This document shows positions 17,820 through 25,616 of a stretch of DNA of 64,000 nt, piece by piece. The notes beneath the pieces were generated by a model, which was not told the DNA's origin, did not search any database, and saw only the letters and a list, made by a program, of their open reading frames with translations. Source of the DNA: DASYPQ01 sp036006425 (GTDB lineage Bacteria > Planctomycetota > UBA1135 > GCA-002686595); contig DASYPQ010000021.1 of assembly GCA_036006425.1 (NCBI GenBank), forward strand, positions 62,001-126,000. The letters are read 5' to 3'. The translations under genes and the position numbers were made by a program. Positions within the stretch are counted from its first letter, which is position 1. Each line of letters opens with the position of its first letter.

Positions 17820-18335
17820 GTGAGTATCTCCCAAGGCAGAATCGAGGCGAGATCCTTCCGCGTCTTCGTCAGCTACTCGACGACAGATATGGCGATCGTG
17901 CGGCGCGTCGAGAGTGCGCTGCGCGGCGCCGGGGCGACGCCCTTCGTTGCCGAATACTCAGTAGCACCCGGAGAAAGCCTGCAGAAGGCGATTGCCGCAG
18001 GCATCAACGATTGCGACCTCTTTGTGGTCCTCTGGAGCAACCACTCGGCGTCGTCCGATTGGGTGCGTCAAGAACTCGGTCACGCCGCCGGAAAAAACAA
18101 ACGGATTGTCCCCTTCGTATTGGAGGCCGATGCCAAGATTCCCAGCTTCCTGCAAGATACCAAGTACATCCGAGCATACGAGGACGTCGAGGGGGGTATT
18201 CAGGCCATCGCGCGACAGGTCCAGGATCTGTTCGCCACGAAAAGGAAGCAGATCGAAGACAGGAACGCGCAGGGATTTGCCTTGGTGATCGGGGTGGCTC
18301 TCGTCCTGGCGGCATTCGGATCCAAGGAGTCCTGA
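17820..18335 (+). CDS. TIR-domain protein with C-terminal membrane anchor
   Basis: 171 residues from a GTG with AAGGA 6 bp upstream. Residues 13-135 form a TIR domain: FRVFVSYSTTD (box 1), ALRGAGATPFVAEYSVAPGESL, CDLFVVLWS, and SDWVRQELGHA with Glu85 at the expected NAD-hydrolysing position. Residues 152-167 (GFALVIGVALVLAAFG) form one membrane segment, leaving a very short tail. Prokaryotic TIR proteins often deplete NAD or make signal molecules during phage infection. Membrane anchoring without a separate sensor domain is unusual. It diverges from the hsd operon and converges on a membrane-protein gene, so it belongs to the defence island. Activity is inferred from residues only. Confidence 0.85.
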   Translation: MSISQGRIEARSFRVFVSYSTTDMAIVRRVESALRGAGATPFVAEYSVAPGESLQKAIAAGINDCDLFVVLWSNHSASSDWVRQELGHAAGKNKRIVPFVLEADAKIPSFLQDTKYIRAYEDVEGGIQAIARQVQDLFATKRKQIEDRNAQGFALVIGVALVLAAFGSKES

Positions 18336-18401
18336 GGCGTTGTCGCAGCTTGACCTTCGCGTGCGAAGTGCGTGAGAGGGGGGAGGCGCGAGGCGGCTAG
18401 C

Positions 18402-19223
18402 TCACCTTCTCTTCACTCGGCCGCCCGGTCTCGGCGAACGGCCCGAGTCCTCGGTTGCCGCCGTTGCTGCCACGCTCGGCAGGTTCCAAATGGCACGAAT
18501 GCGGGGCCAGCTACGACCAATGAACAGAAGCGGCGTACCGAGGAAGGCCACGACGGTGCCCCAGTACACAATGATCCCGTGCCAAGACCATGGGTCGCGA
18601 GTGAGGAAGAAACCAGCGAGCCATTGATCGGTGGGGAGCAGAGTCGATGCCGTCAAGACTAGTAGTCCTGCGTACAGAATCGGACCCAAAGCGACAGACC
18701 AGCGGGGGGCGTGGATGTTGAGCCGCACGTGAAACACAACCACGAGCACAAAGAACGCTAGCCAATACAGAGCGAATCTTGCGGTCCTCCCACGATAGTA
18801 GGCCGCGTGACTGTCGAGTCGATTCGCGAGGCTGGCTACGAGGTCTTCAACGAGCGCGTGATCCTGGCCGGACACCGTCAGGGTGCGCCCGTAGTCCGCG
18901 CAGGACAGACCGAACGACGACACTTGGCAATCCGGGCAGAGATACGTGATTGACATCTCCGTGACTGCCGAAGGGAGAGCGGGGAGCGTGTCGAGGGCTT
19001 CGAGGGACTCCAGGACGACCCGATCGTCACCAGAGCCGAGCTCGATGCGGATCCGATCTCGTTCGGGGGGCGATGAATTGACCACTCCGACGCGTCGAAT
19101 CATGCTGGCAAGGTCTTCTCTCAGTTCCGGCATGGACAGCGCCAGAGGAGCAAGCTGGCGCTGAACGGTCCACTCGGGAGATCGCTGAGGAGCCAGAACT
19201 GCAAGAGCGAGGGACAGAAGCAT
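18402..19223 (-). CDS. Hypothetical membrane protein convergent with the TIR gene
   Basis: 273 residues, not recognised. An N-terminal signal-like segment (MLLSLALAVLA) is followed by an extracytoplasmic region of about 130 residues that contains a CPDC motif (TYLCPDCQVSSFGLSC). Three membrane helices follow (FALYWLAFFVLVVVFHV, ILYAGLLVLTASTLL, YWGTVVAFLGTPLLFI), then a basic tail. The CPDC and nearby Cys may bind metal or form disulfides. It ends 66 bp from the TIR stop on the other strand. A functional link with the TIR protein is possible because both are membrane-bound, but only proximity supports it. Confidence 0.55.
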   Translation of the reverse strand: MLLSLALAVLAPQRSPEWTVQRQLAPLALSMPELREDLASMIRRVGVVNSSPPERDRIRIELGSGDDRVVLESLEALDTLPALPSAVTEMSITYLCPDCQVSSFGLSCADYGRTLTVSGQDHALVEDLVASLANRLDSHAAYYRGRTARFALYWLAFFVLVVVFHVRLNIHAPRWSVALGPILYAGLLVLTASTLLPTDQWLAGFFLTRDPWSWHGIIVYWGTVVAFLGTPLLFIGRSWPRIRAIWNLPSVAATAATEDSGRSPRPGGRVKRR

Positions 19224-19517
19224 GCAGATCCACGGTCATGTCAGGCGCGACTCGTACCCGATCGCGCACCGCCGCGGCAACACGACGCGAAGGACGCCAA
19301 CCGAGTCCGCTCTCTCCCAAGCTCTCCTAGAGTTCGTAGAGCGTCGCGCGCGGGATCCGGCTGCCGAGGCCTAGAGTTGCGACCGGGGCGCCGATCGCGT
19401 CGATGCCAATGGAGGGCGGTCCAACGGCGGAATCGCTGCGGAGTGGCGCGATCCTGGGCGCTTCGTCCGTTCGCAGTCAACCGGCGCCTGGAGGCGAGCT
19501 TCATCTTCTGGGGCAAA

Positions 19518-19592
19518 TGGCTCCCCGGGTAGGGCTCGAACCTACAACAACCCGGTTAACAGCCGGGTGCTCTACCATTGAGCTACCGGGGA
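19518..19592 (-). tRNA. tRNA-Asn (GTT), CCA encoded
   Basis: The minus strand folds into a full cloverleaf: acceptor TCCCCGG/CCGGGGA, anticodon stem CCCGG/CCGGG with loop CTGTTAA, T arm GTAGG-TTCGAGC-CCTAC, discriminator G and encoded CCA. It bounds the defence island, but I saw no integrase or repeat of its 3' end. The 294 bp before it (19224-19517) hold nothing I could recognise. Confidence 0.97.
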
Positions 19593-19658
19593 ACGCGCAA
19601 GGCGGGCCAAGGATAGGGAGGCCCACCCCCCTGTCAAGGAGACCAGACCCCATCGGCC

Positions 19659-20555
19659 TCACTCGACCGCGAACCTGAGCGCCGTTCGCCCTGCTTCCAC
19701 GAGCGCCCCGTCCCCGACCGCCCTTCCGTACCCCGCGATCACCCCGCCGACCCGCAGCGCGTACAGCCGCGCCCGTTCCCGCGTCGCCTCCTCCACCTCG
19801 CCGTACGCCCCGAAGAACGCCGCGCGCGCCTCGCCCGCCAGGAATCCGAACGCGATCGAGAGGTCGTCCGCGGGATCCCCGGCGTGCACGTCGCCCCAGT
19901 CGATCACTCCGCACAGGTGCTTCTCCGCGTCGACGAGCAGGTGGCGCGCGTAGAGGTCGCCGTGCACCCAGCGATCCGGGCCGCTCGGTTCGGCGGTCGA
20001 TGCGAGCTGCTCGACCTTGCGCACCGCGGCGGCGGTTTCCTCGAAGTCGGGCGGAAGCTTTCCGAGCGATTCGAGCGTCTTCGCTGCGAGCGTCGGGACG
20101 TCCTTGCGGCCGGCGGGGTCTTCGGGAGCTTCCGCGACGAGCGGGATCGCGTGCAGGGTGCGCAGGAATCGGGCGAGGGGAGCGGCGATCGCCTTGCGGT
20201 CGGCGTCCGAGAGGTCCACGGAGCAGGCGGTTCGGCCTTCGATCCAGCGCGAGCCGAGGAAGGGCCAGGGGTAGCCGTCGGCGGGGACGCCGATGTGCTC
20301 GGGTACGGGGACGGGGAGCGGGAGCGACGGGGCGAGGTCGGGGAGCCAGCGGGTCTCGTTCGCGATGCACACGGCGGCGATCGCGCGGCGGGGGAAGCGG
20401 AAGAGTTTCGAATCTCCGACGCGGTAGGCGTCGTTGTCCCAGCCGACGCCGATGCGCTCGAGCGGCTGGCCGGCGAGTGCGGGGAATTGCGCGGCGATCA
20501 GGCGCGCGGCGGCGGCGGGGGTCAGCTCGTACTCGGGGGTCCAGGGCGGGCGCAT
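19659..20555 (-). CDS. Aminoglycoside phosphotransferase (APH)-family kinase
   Basis: 298 residues from the ATG at 20555; the frame runs further upstream only through the low-complexity tail of gluQ. The kinase-like fold shows GVGWDNDAYRVGD (nucleotide loop), WVHGDLYARHLLVD with the catalytic Asp, and VIDWGDVHAGDP with the metal-binding Asp. Family members phosphorylate aminoglycosides, homoserine, choline or other small molecules; the substrate cannot be read here. It starts 19 bp after gluQ on the same strand and is probably cotranscribed. A resistance role is possible but not supported by context. Confidence 0.75.
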   Translation of the reverse strand: MRPPWTPEYELTPAAAARLIAAQFPALAGQPLERIGVGWDNDAYRVGDSKLFRFPRRAIAAVCIANETRWLPDLAPSLPLPVPVPEHIGVPADGYPWPFLGSRWIEGRTACSVDLSDADRKAIAAPLARFLRTLHAIPLVAEAPEDPAGRKDVPTLAAKTLESLGKLPPDFEETAAAVRKVEQLASTAEPSGPDRWVHGDLYARHLLVDAEKHLCGVIDWGDVHAGDPADDLSIAFGFLAGEARAAFFGAYGEVEEATRERARLYALRVGGVIAGYGRAVGDGALVEAGRTALRFAVE

Positions 20556-20574
20556 CTTGGGAGCCTGGCGTCGC

Positions 20575-21705
20575 TCACTCCTCCCGCGCTTCGGACTCGC
20601 GCGTTCCTGCCTCTCGCGTTCGAACCCCGCGCTCTCCGGCTCCGCGCGATCCGGGTTCACGCGTACCGACCGCACCCCTTCCGGCCTCGCGTGTTCCGGC
20701 TTCACTCGCTCCGACTTCCCGCGCACCGGCTTCGCGTCCTCCGATCTCGCGCTCGAACTCGGGGCCGCACATGACCGGCTCGCGCGGGACGCGGCGGATG
20801 TCGAAGGCCGGCAAGAGCTCGCGCGCGGTCGCGGCGCTCACGTGCATCCCGGAGCGCGATGCGATCCATCCTACGAGCCTCCGTGCATCGACGCCGCGCT
20901 CGCGCAAGGCGGCGAGCGCGACCGAGTCGGTGCGTTTCGCGAGGCGCTTGCCTGCCTCGTCGACCACCAGCGGCACGTGGAACCATTCCGGATGGGGGAG
21001 TCCGAGCGCTTCCTGCACCAGGTACTGCCTCGCGGCGCTCGGCAACAAGTCGTCTCCGCGCACCACCTCGTTCACTCCCGCGCGCGCGTCGTCGAGCACC
21101 ACGGCGAGCTGGTAGGCGGCGGCTCCTGCCTTCCGCGCGATCGGGAAGTCGCCGACCTCCGCCTGCACGTCGCACGCGAACGCTCCCGCGAACCCGTCCT
21201 CGATCTCGATCGTCCCAGGGCGCGCGATCAATCGGACGCACGGCGACCGTCCGCTCGCGCGCTCCGCTTCCTCGATCGAGCGGAACTTCCCGCGGCACGT
21301 CCCGGGATACCGCATCTCCCTCTCTCCGCCGCTCTCCGGCGCGTGCGGCGCGCTCTGCGAGGCCGCGATCTCCGCGCGCGTGCACACGCACGGATACGCC
21401 TTTCCCGCTTCGATCAACCCGCGCACGCACTCGTCGAACCGCTCGGCGCCCACCGACTGCAACACCATCTCTCCGTCCCAATCGATCCCGAGCCACGCTA
21501 GATCCCGCAGCGCCGCGTCCGTCATCCCCAACTTCAACCGCTCCGCGTCGAGATCCTCCATTCGCAGCACGATCCGCCCTCCGCGCGATCGCGCGTGCCA
21601 CCACGCGAGCAGGAAGCTCCGCGCGTGCCCGACGTGGAGGAAACCGGTCGGACTCGGCGCGAGCCGGCCGACAGGGGACGGAAGGGAGAGCTCGGCCGGG
21701 GGCAC
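20575..21705 (-). CDS. gluQ: Glutamyl-Q tRNA(Asp) synthetase with repetitive C-terminal tail
   Basis: 376 residues from GTG. The Rossmann core has APSPTGFLHVGHARS (HIGH-type signature), then YPCVCTRAE and YPGTCRGK cysteines for zinc, VVRGDDLLPSAARQ and GKRLAKR (KMSKS-like). It lacks the anticodon-binding domain of GltX, as GluQ does; such enzymes load glutamate on queuosine of tRNA-Asp. E. coli GluQ is about 300 residues. The extra length here is a tail of degenerate 5-residue repeats from residue 324. The aminoglycoside-kinase-like gene follows. Confidence 0.88.
   Translation of the reverse strand: MPPAELSLPSPVGRLAPSPTGFLHVGHARSFLLAWWHARSRGGRIVLRMEDLDAERLKLGMTDAALRDLAWLGIDWDGEMVLQSVGAERFDECVRGLIEAGKAYPCVCTRAEIAASQSAPHAPESGGEREMRYPGTCRGKFRSIEEAERASGRSPCVRLIARPGTIEIEDGFAGAFACDVQAEVGDFPIARKAGAAAYQLAVVLDDARAGVNEVVRGDDLLPSAARQYLVQEALGLPHPEWFHVPLVVDEAGKRLAKRTDSVALAALRERGVDARRLVGWIASRSGMHVSAATARELLPAFDIRRVPREPVMCGPEFEREIGGREAGAREVGASEAGTREAGRGAVGTREPGSRGAGERGVRTREAGTRESEAREE
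20578..20736. repeat. 15-bp degenerate tandem repeat coding the GluQ tail
   Basis: About ten and a half units of 15 bp encode REAGA-REVGA-SEAGT-REAGR-like pentapeptides at the GluQ C-terminus. The DNA is purine-biased on the coding strand and open in several frames, which indicates repeat expansion rather than a folded domain. Confidence 0.75.
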
Positions 21706-21744
21706 GGTCGATCGGCGAGCCTTTCGCGGAGGGGGCCGGCCTTC

Positions 21745-23031
21745 CTAGAAGGCCGAGTCCAGCACCACTTCGGCGATCGAGCTGCCGAGGCGAACCGAGT
21801 TCGCGCTGTCGACGAAGTACGGTTGGAGGAAGAAGGTCTTCGCCTCGACGCCCGCGGGAAGGGCGGGGAAGACGATGTTCGCCTGCAGGACGCCCGAGGG
21901 CGGGATCGTCCCGATCTGGATGCGGCGCACGAGCGGCGCGTGCTCGAGGAACACGCCGAAGTAGGCGGGCATGTAGAGGAATCCGGCGCGATCCCACACC
22001 GTCAGCCGCACGATGTCTCCGGGCTCGCCCGTGAACGAGACGGCGACGGGCACCGTCTCGCGCACCGGAACCGCCAAGCTCATGCGGCGAGCGATTCCAG
22101 GAAGCTGCGTCAGCTGGGTGCCCGCGGCGAGATCGAGCGTGGCTCCGGGAGCGCCGTCGACGCCGTTCGGGCCGCAGGCTCCGTAGCCGCCTCTGCCGAA
22201 CGCGCCTGCGGCGAGCATGGGATCCAGGAGCACGATCGTCGACTGAGCGTCTGCCCGGATGGCGTCGCCGCCGTCGCCGCCGTCGCCGGCCGCGATGTCG
22301 ATACACGTCGCTTGATCGTTCCCGTTCGCACCGGCGCCGCCGTGGAAGGACGTTCCCGATGCGTGGACCATCGACCCCGAGATCGCGCAGCCGTCGCCGC
22401 CTGCGCCGCCGGTCCAGCCGTCGTAGGCGAGGCCTCCCGTGCCGCCGGTGCACTGGCAGTCGTGGAGCGAAACCTGGCTCCCCTCGATCTCGAGACCATC
22501 TCCGCCACGGAGACCGTTGCCGGGAGTGAAAACAGGAACCGCGTCCGCACCTTGGAGAGCACAGCCGCTGAAGGCCACGTCCGTGCTCACGACGATCCGC
22601 GCTCCCGCCTGGAGGGAGTGCTCGTGGGGCAGGTAGGCGAGACCGATCTCGCATCCGACGATCCGGACGGATCCCGCGTTGCCGGTGACGAGGAGAGAAC
22701 AGTCGTAGGCCGCGCCGTGCGCGTGCATGTCCAGACCGGAGAGGACGACGGACCCGCCGGCGGCGAGGTTCTGCACGACGACCTTCCGTTGCACCACGAC
22801 GGCGGCTCCGGTGTCCGCCACGACGCGGATCGACTTGCCGTCGATCACGAAACCGCCGTAGGTCCCGGCGCGCACGAGAATCACGTCGTCGTCCGCGGCG
22901 GCCGCCACGGCGGGCGCGATCTCGACGTAGTCGGCGCCGGAAGGGCCGACCGTGATGACGTTGCCCGCCAGGGCGGGCGCGGCGAGCGCGGCGGTCGCGA
23001 AGCCGGGGAGGAATCGATCGAGTCGGCACAT
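21745..23031 (-). CDS. Secreted right-handed beta-helix protein
   Basis: 428 residues. A start at 23031 is chosen because AGGAGG lies 6 bp upstream; an in-frame ATG 21 bp earlier lacks this. The signal peptide (FATAALAAPALA) is followed by a start typical of planctomycete parallel beta-helix proteins: ITVGPSGADYVEIAPAVAAAADDDVILVRAGTYGGFVI. Gly- and Asp-rich turns follow (GGTGGLAYDGWTGGAGGDG). The last 120 residues form a separate beta-rich domain, perhaps for sorting or surface attachment. No catalytic site is visible; a role at the cell surface or in polysaccharide contact is inferred. It is 39 bp upstream of gluQ on the same strand. Confidence 0.75.
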   Translation of the reverse strand: MCRLDRFLPGFATAALAAPALAGNVITVGPSGADYVEIAPAVAAAADDDVILVRAGTYGGFVIDGKSIRVVADTGAAVVVQRKVVVQNLAAGGSVVLSGLDMHAHGAAYDCSLLVTGNAGSVRIVGCEIGLAYLPHEHSLQAGARIVVSTDVAFSGCALQGADAVPVFTPGNGLRGGDGLEIEGSQVSLHDCQCTGGTGGLAYDGWTGGAGGDGCAISGSMVHASGTSFHGGAGANGNDQATCIDIAAGDGGDGGDAIRADAQSTIVLLDPMLAAGAFGRGGYGACGPNGVDGAPGATLDLAAGTQLTQLPGIARRMSLAVPVRETVPVAVSFTGEPGDIVRLTVWDRAGFLYMPAYFGVFLEHAPLVRRIQIGTIPPSGVLQANIVFPALPAGVEAKTFFLQPYFVDSANSVRLGSSIAEVVLDSAF

Positions 23032-23218
23032 GGCAGGTCCTCCTCTATCCATCCGCCGGGACCGAATCTCCCGGCAACTGGGACCGATGCTACACCCGTT
23101 CCCCGAGAGGCAGCAATGCCGCCGCTGGATGCCCGGTCACGGAATTCGACCGTTTGCTAGCATCCCGCCGTCCGGTCCACCCGACGCTTCCGCCCGACCA
23201 CCCATCCAAGGATTGCCC

Positions 23219-23578
23219 ATGAGCATGCTGTCCGAGTTCAAGGAATTCGCTGTCAAAGGCAACGTGGTCGACATGGCTGTCGGCGTCATCATCGGCGGCG
23301 CCTTCGGCAAGATCGTCGCCTCCATGGTCGCCGACGTCATCATGCCGCCGATCGGCCTCCTCCTCGGGAACGCGGACTTCTCGCAGCTCTACTTCAACCT
23401 CGGCTCGACGAAGTACGCTTCCCTCGCGGAAGCCCAGGCCGCCGGCGCGCCGACGCTGCGCTACGGGATGTTCCTGAACAACGTCATCGACTTCGTGATC
23501 GTCGCCTTCGTCATCTTCCTGATGATCCGGCAGCTCTCGAAGCTGCAGAAGAAGAAGCCGGCCCCTTCCGCTCCCTGA
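23219..23578 (+). CDS. mscL: Large-conductance mechanosensitive channel
   Basis: 119 residues. FKEFAVKGNVVDMAVGVIIGGAFGKIV is the signature of the N-terminal and first pore helix, a periplasmic loop follows, and the second helix is VIDFVIVAFVIFLMIRQL with a basic C-terminal end. MscL opens under membrane tension to release solutes during osmotic downshock. AAGGA precedes the ATG at 23219; longer open frame upstream is intergenic. The VOC gene follows by 17 bp. All family features are complete. Confidence 0.96.
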   Translation: MSMLSEFKEFAVKGNVVDMAVGVIIGGAFGKIVASMVADVIMPPIGLLLGNADFSQLYFNLGSTKYASLAEAQAAGAPTLRYGMFLNNVIDFVIVAFVIFLMIRQLSKLQKKKPAPSAP

Positions 23579-23595
23579 TCGAAAGTACATCGACC

Positions 23596-24075
23596 ATGAA
23601 CGCATTCGTTTCGGCCGCTCTCGCCGCCCTCGCCGCCGTGATCGTCACGACCAACTTGCAGGACAAACAAGCGAAGAAGGAGGAACCCGTGGAGCTCGGC
23701 AACTTCTCCGTCAGCCTCACCGTGAAGGACATCAAGGCCTCGATGGCCTTCTACGAGAAGCTCGACTTCAAGCAGGTCTCGGGCAAGCTCGAGCAGAACT
23801 GGGTCGTCCTCAAGAACGGAACGACGAAGATCGGCCTCTTCCAGGGCATGTTCGAGAAGAACAGCCTGACCTTCAATCCGGGCTGGGACAGCGAGCGGAA
23901 GACGCCGGAGAACTTCCAGGACGTCCGCGAGCTCCAGCGCATCCTGAAGGAGCGCGGCTTGAAGCTGCAGGTCGAGGCCGATGAGACGAAGGACGGCCCG
24001 GCGTTCTTCACGCTGTCCGATCCGGACGGGAATCCGATCCTCGTCGACCAGCACGTGCCGAAGCCGAAGCGCTAG
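23596..24075 (+). CDS. Exported or anchored VOC (glyoxalase-like) protein
   Basis: 159 residues with a hydrophobic N-terminus (FVSAALAALAAVIVTT) that looks like a signal or anchor. A single VOC module follows: NFSVSLTVKDIKASMAFYEKL opens it, and FFTLSDPDGNPILVDQH closes it in the bleomycin-resistance/glyoxalase manner. Such modules bind metal or small molecules. The usual second metal ligand is not obvious, so catalysis is uncertain. It is likely cotranscribed with mscL. It converges on ahcY; a 7-bp hairpin (24069-24085) at the junction has no T tract. Confidence 0.75.
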   Translation: MNAFVSAALAALAAVIVTTNLQDKQAKKEEPVELGNFSVSLTVKDIKASMAFYEKLDFKQVSGKLEQNWVVLKNGTTKIGLFQGMFEKNSLTFNPGWDSERKTPENFQDVRELQRILKERGLKLQVEADETKDGPAFFTLSDPDGNPILVDQHVPKPKR

Positions 24076-24097
24076 TCGCTAGCGCGCGCGATCGAAG

Positions 24098-25555
24098 CTA
24101 GTACCGGTAGTGGTCCGGTTTGAACGGGCCGTCCGGCGGGACGCCCAGGTAGTCCGACTGCTCCTTCGTCATCACGGTCAGCTTCACGCCGAGCTTCGCG
24201 AGGTGGAGGCGCGCGACGCGCTCGTCGAGGCGCTTCGGCAGCGTGTACACCTTCTTCTCGTACAGCGACGCGTTCTGGAAGAGCTCGATCTGCGCCATGA
24301 CCTGGTTCGTGAAGCTCGCCGACATGACGAAGCTCGGGTGACCCGTCGCGCAGCCGAGGTTCAGGAGGCGCCCTTCGGCGAGCACGATCACCGAGTGGCC
24401 GTCCGGGAACTTCCACTCGTCGACCTGCGGCTTGATGTTGATCCGCTGGATGCCGGGGAACTTCGCGAGCGCAGCCATGTCGATCTCGTTGTCGAAGTGC
24501 CCGATGTTCCCGACGATCGCGTTGTGCTTCATCTTCGACATGTGCTCGGCGGTCAGGATCCGCTTGTTGCCCGTCGCCGTGATGAAGACGTCCGCAGTCG
24601 TGATCACGTCGTCGATCGTCAGGACCTGGTAGCCCTCCATCGCCGCCTGCAGCGCGCAGATCGGGTCGATCTCCGTGATCACGACGCGCGCGCCCTGGCC
24701 GCGCAGCGACTGCGCGCAGCCCTTGCCGACGTCGCCGTAGCCGCACACGACGGTCACCTTGCCGGCGAGCATCACGTCCGTCGCGCGCATGATCCCGTCG
24801 ACGAGCGAGTGCCTGCAGCCGTACAGGTTGTCGAACTTCGACTTCGTGACCGAGTCGTTCACGTTGATCGCGGGGAAGAGCAGCGTCCCGGCTTCCATGC
24901 GCTGGTAGAGCCGGTGGACGCCGGTCGTCGTCTCCTCGGAGACGCCCTTGATGCCCTTGCCGAGCTTCGTCCACTTCTCGCCGTCCTGCTTCACGGTCTT
25001 CGCGAGCAGGTTCAGGATGCAGACGTACTCCTCGGAGTCGTCCGCGCTAGCAGCGGGCACCTTGCCGGTCTTCTCGAACTCCGTGCCGAGGTGGACGAGC
25101 AAGGTCGCGTCGCCGCCGTCATCCAGAATCAAGTTCGGCCCGACTCCGTCGGGCCAGGCGAGCGCGCGCTCCGTGCACCACCAGTATTCCTCGAGCGTCT
25201 CGCCCTTCCACGCGAACACCGGCACGCCCGCCGGGTTCGACGCGGTGCCCTTGCGGCCGATCGCGACTGCCGCCGCGGCGTGGTCCTGCGTCGAGAAGAT
25301 GTTGCACGACGCCCAGCGGACCTTCGCGCCGAGGTCGACGAGCGTCTCGATGAGGACTGCCGTCTGCACGGTCATGTGCAACGAGCCCGAGATGCGCGCC
25401 CCGGAGAGCGGCTGCTTCTTCGCGTACTCGGCGCGCAGCGCCATCAAGCCCGGCATCTCGTGCTCGGCGAGCTCGATCTCCTTGCGCCCGAACGTCGCGA
25501 GCGAGAGATCCTTGACCTTGAAATCGTGGGCCGTCGTCGGGGCGGTCGTGGGCAT
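24098..25555 (-). CDS. ahcY: Adenosylhomocysteinase
   Basis: 485 residues. It hydrolyses S-adenosylhomocysteine to adenosine and homocysteine, clearing the inhibitor of methyltransferases. ISGSLHMTVQTAVLIETL and NIFSTQDHAAAA are substrate-site motifs, CGYGDVGKGCAQSLRGQG is the NAD-binding loop, and the C-terminus DHYRY is the family end that completes the partner subunit's site. Length is normal for the longer bacterial type. It lies 61 bp downstream of the GreA-fusion gene on the same strand. No SAH riboswitch was recognised in the short leader. Confidence 0.97.
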   Translation of the reverse strand: MPTTAPTTAHDFKVKDLSLATFGRKEIELAEHEMPGLMALRAEYAKKQPLSGARISGSLHMTVQTAVLIETLVDLGAKVRWASCNIFSTQDHAAAAVAIGRKGTASNPAGVPVFAWKGETLEEYWWCTERALAWPDGVGPNLILDDGGDATLLVHLGTEFEKTGKVPAASADDSEEYVCILNLLAKTVKQDGEKWTKLGKGIKGVSEETTTGVHRLYQRMEAGTLLFPAINVNDSVTKSKFDNLYGCRHSLVDGIMRATDVMLAGKVTVVCGYGDVGKGCAQSLRGQGARVVITEIDPICALQAAMEGYQVLTIDDVITTADVFITATGNKRILTAEHMSKMKHNAIVGNIGHFDNEIDMAALAKFPGIQRINIKPQVDEWKFPDGHSVIVLAEGRLLNLGCATGHPSFVMSASFTNQVMAQIELFQNASLYEKKVYTLPKRLDERVARLHLAKLGVKLTVMTKEQSDYLGVPPDGPFKPDHYRY

Positions 25556-25616
25556 GATCGTCGATGTCTCCGCGAGGTGTTCGCGTCGTTCTGGGCCTGA
25601 GGATCCGAGGAAAAGC

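Noticed and set aside
19518..19592. tRNA-Asn as integration site of the defence island
   Set aside because: No integrase and no repeated tRNA 3' end was seen at the far side near 8.7 kb.
24069..24085. 7-bp hairpin between the VOC gene and ahcY
   Set aside because: Small stem, 3-base loop and no T tract; too weak to call a terminator.
25556..25616. SAH or SAM riboswitch before ahcY
   Set aside because: The 61-bp leader shows no recognisable conserved riboswitch core.
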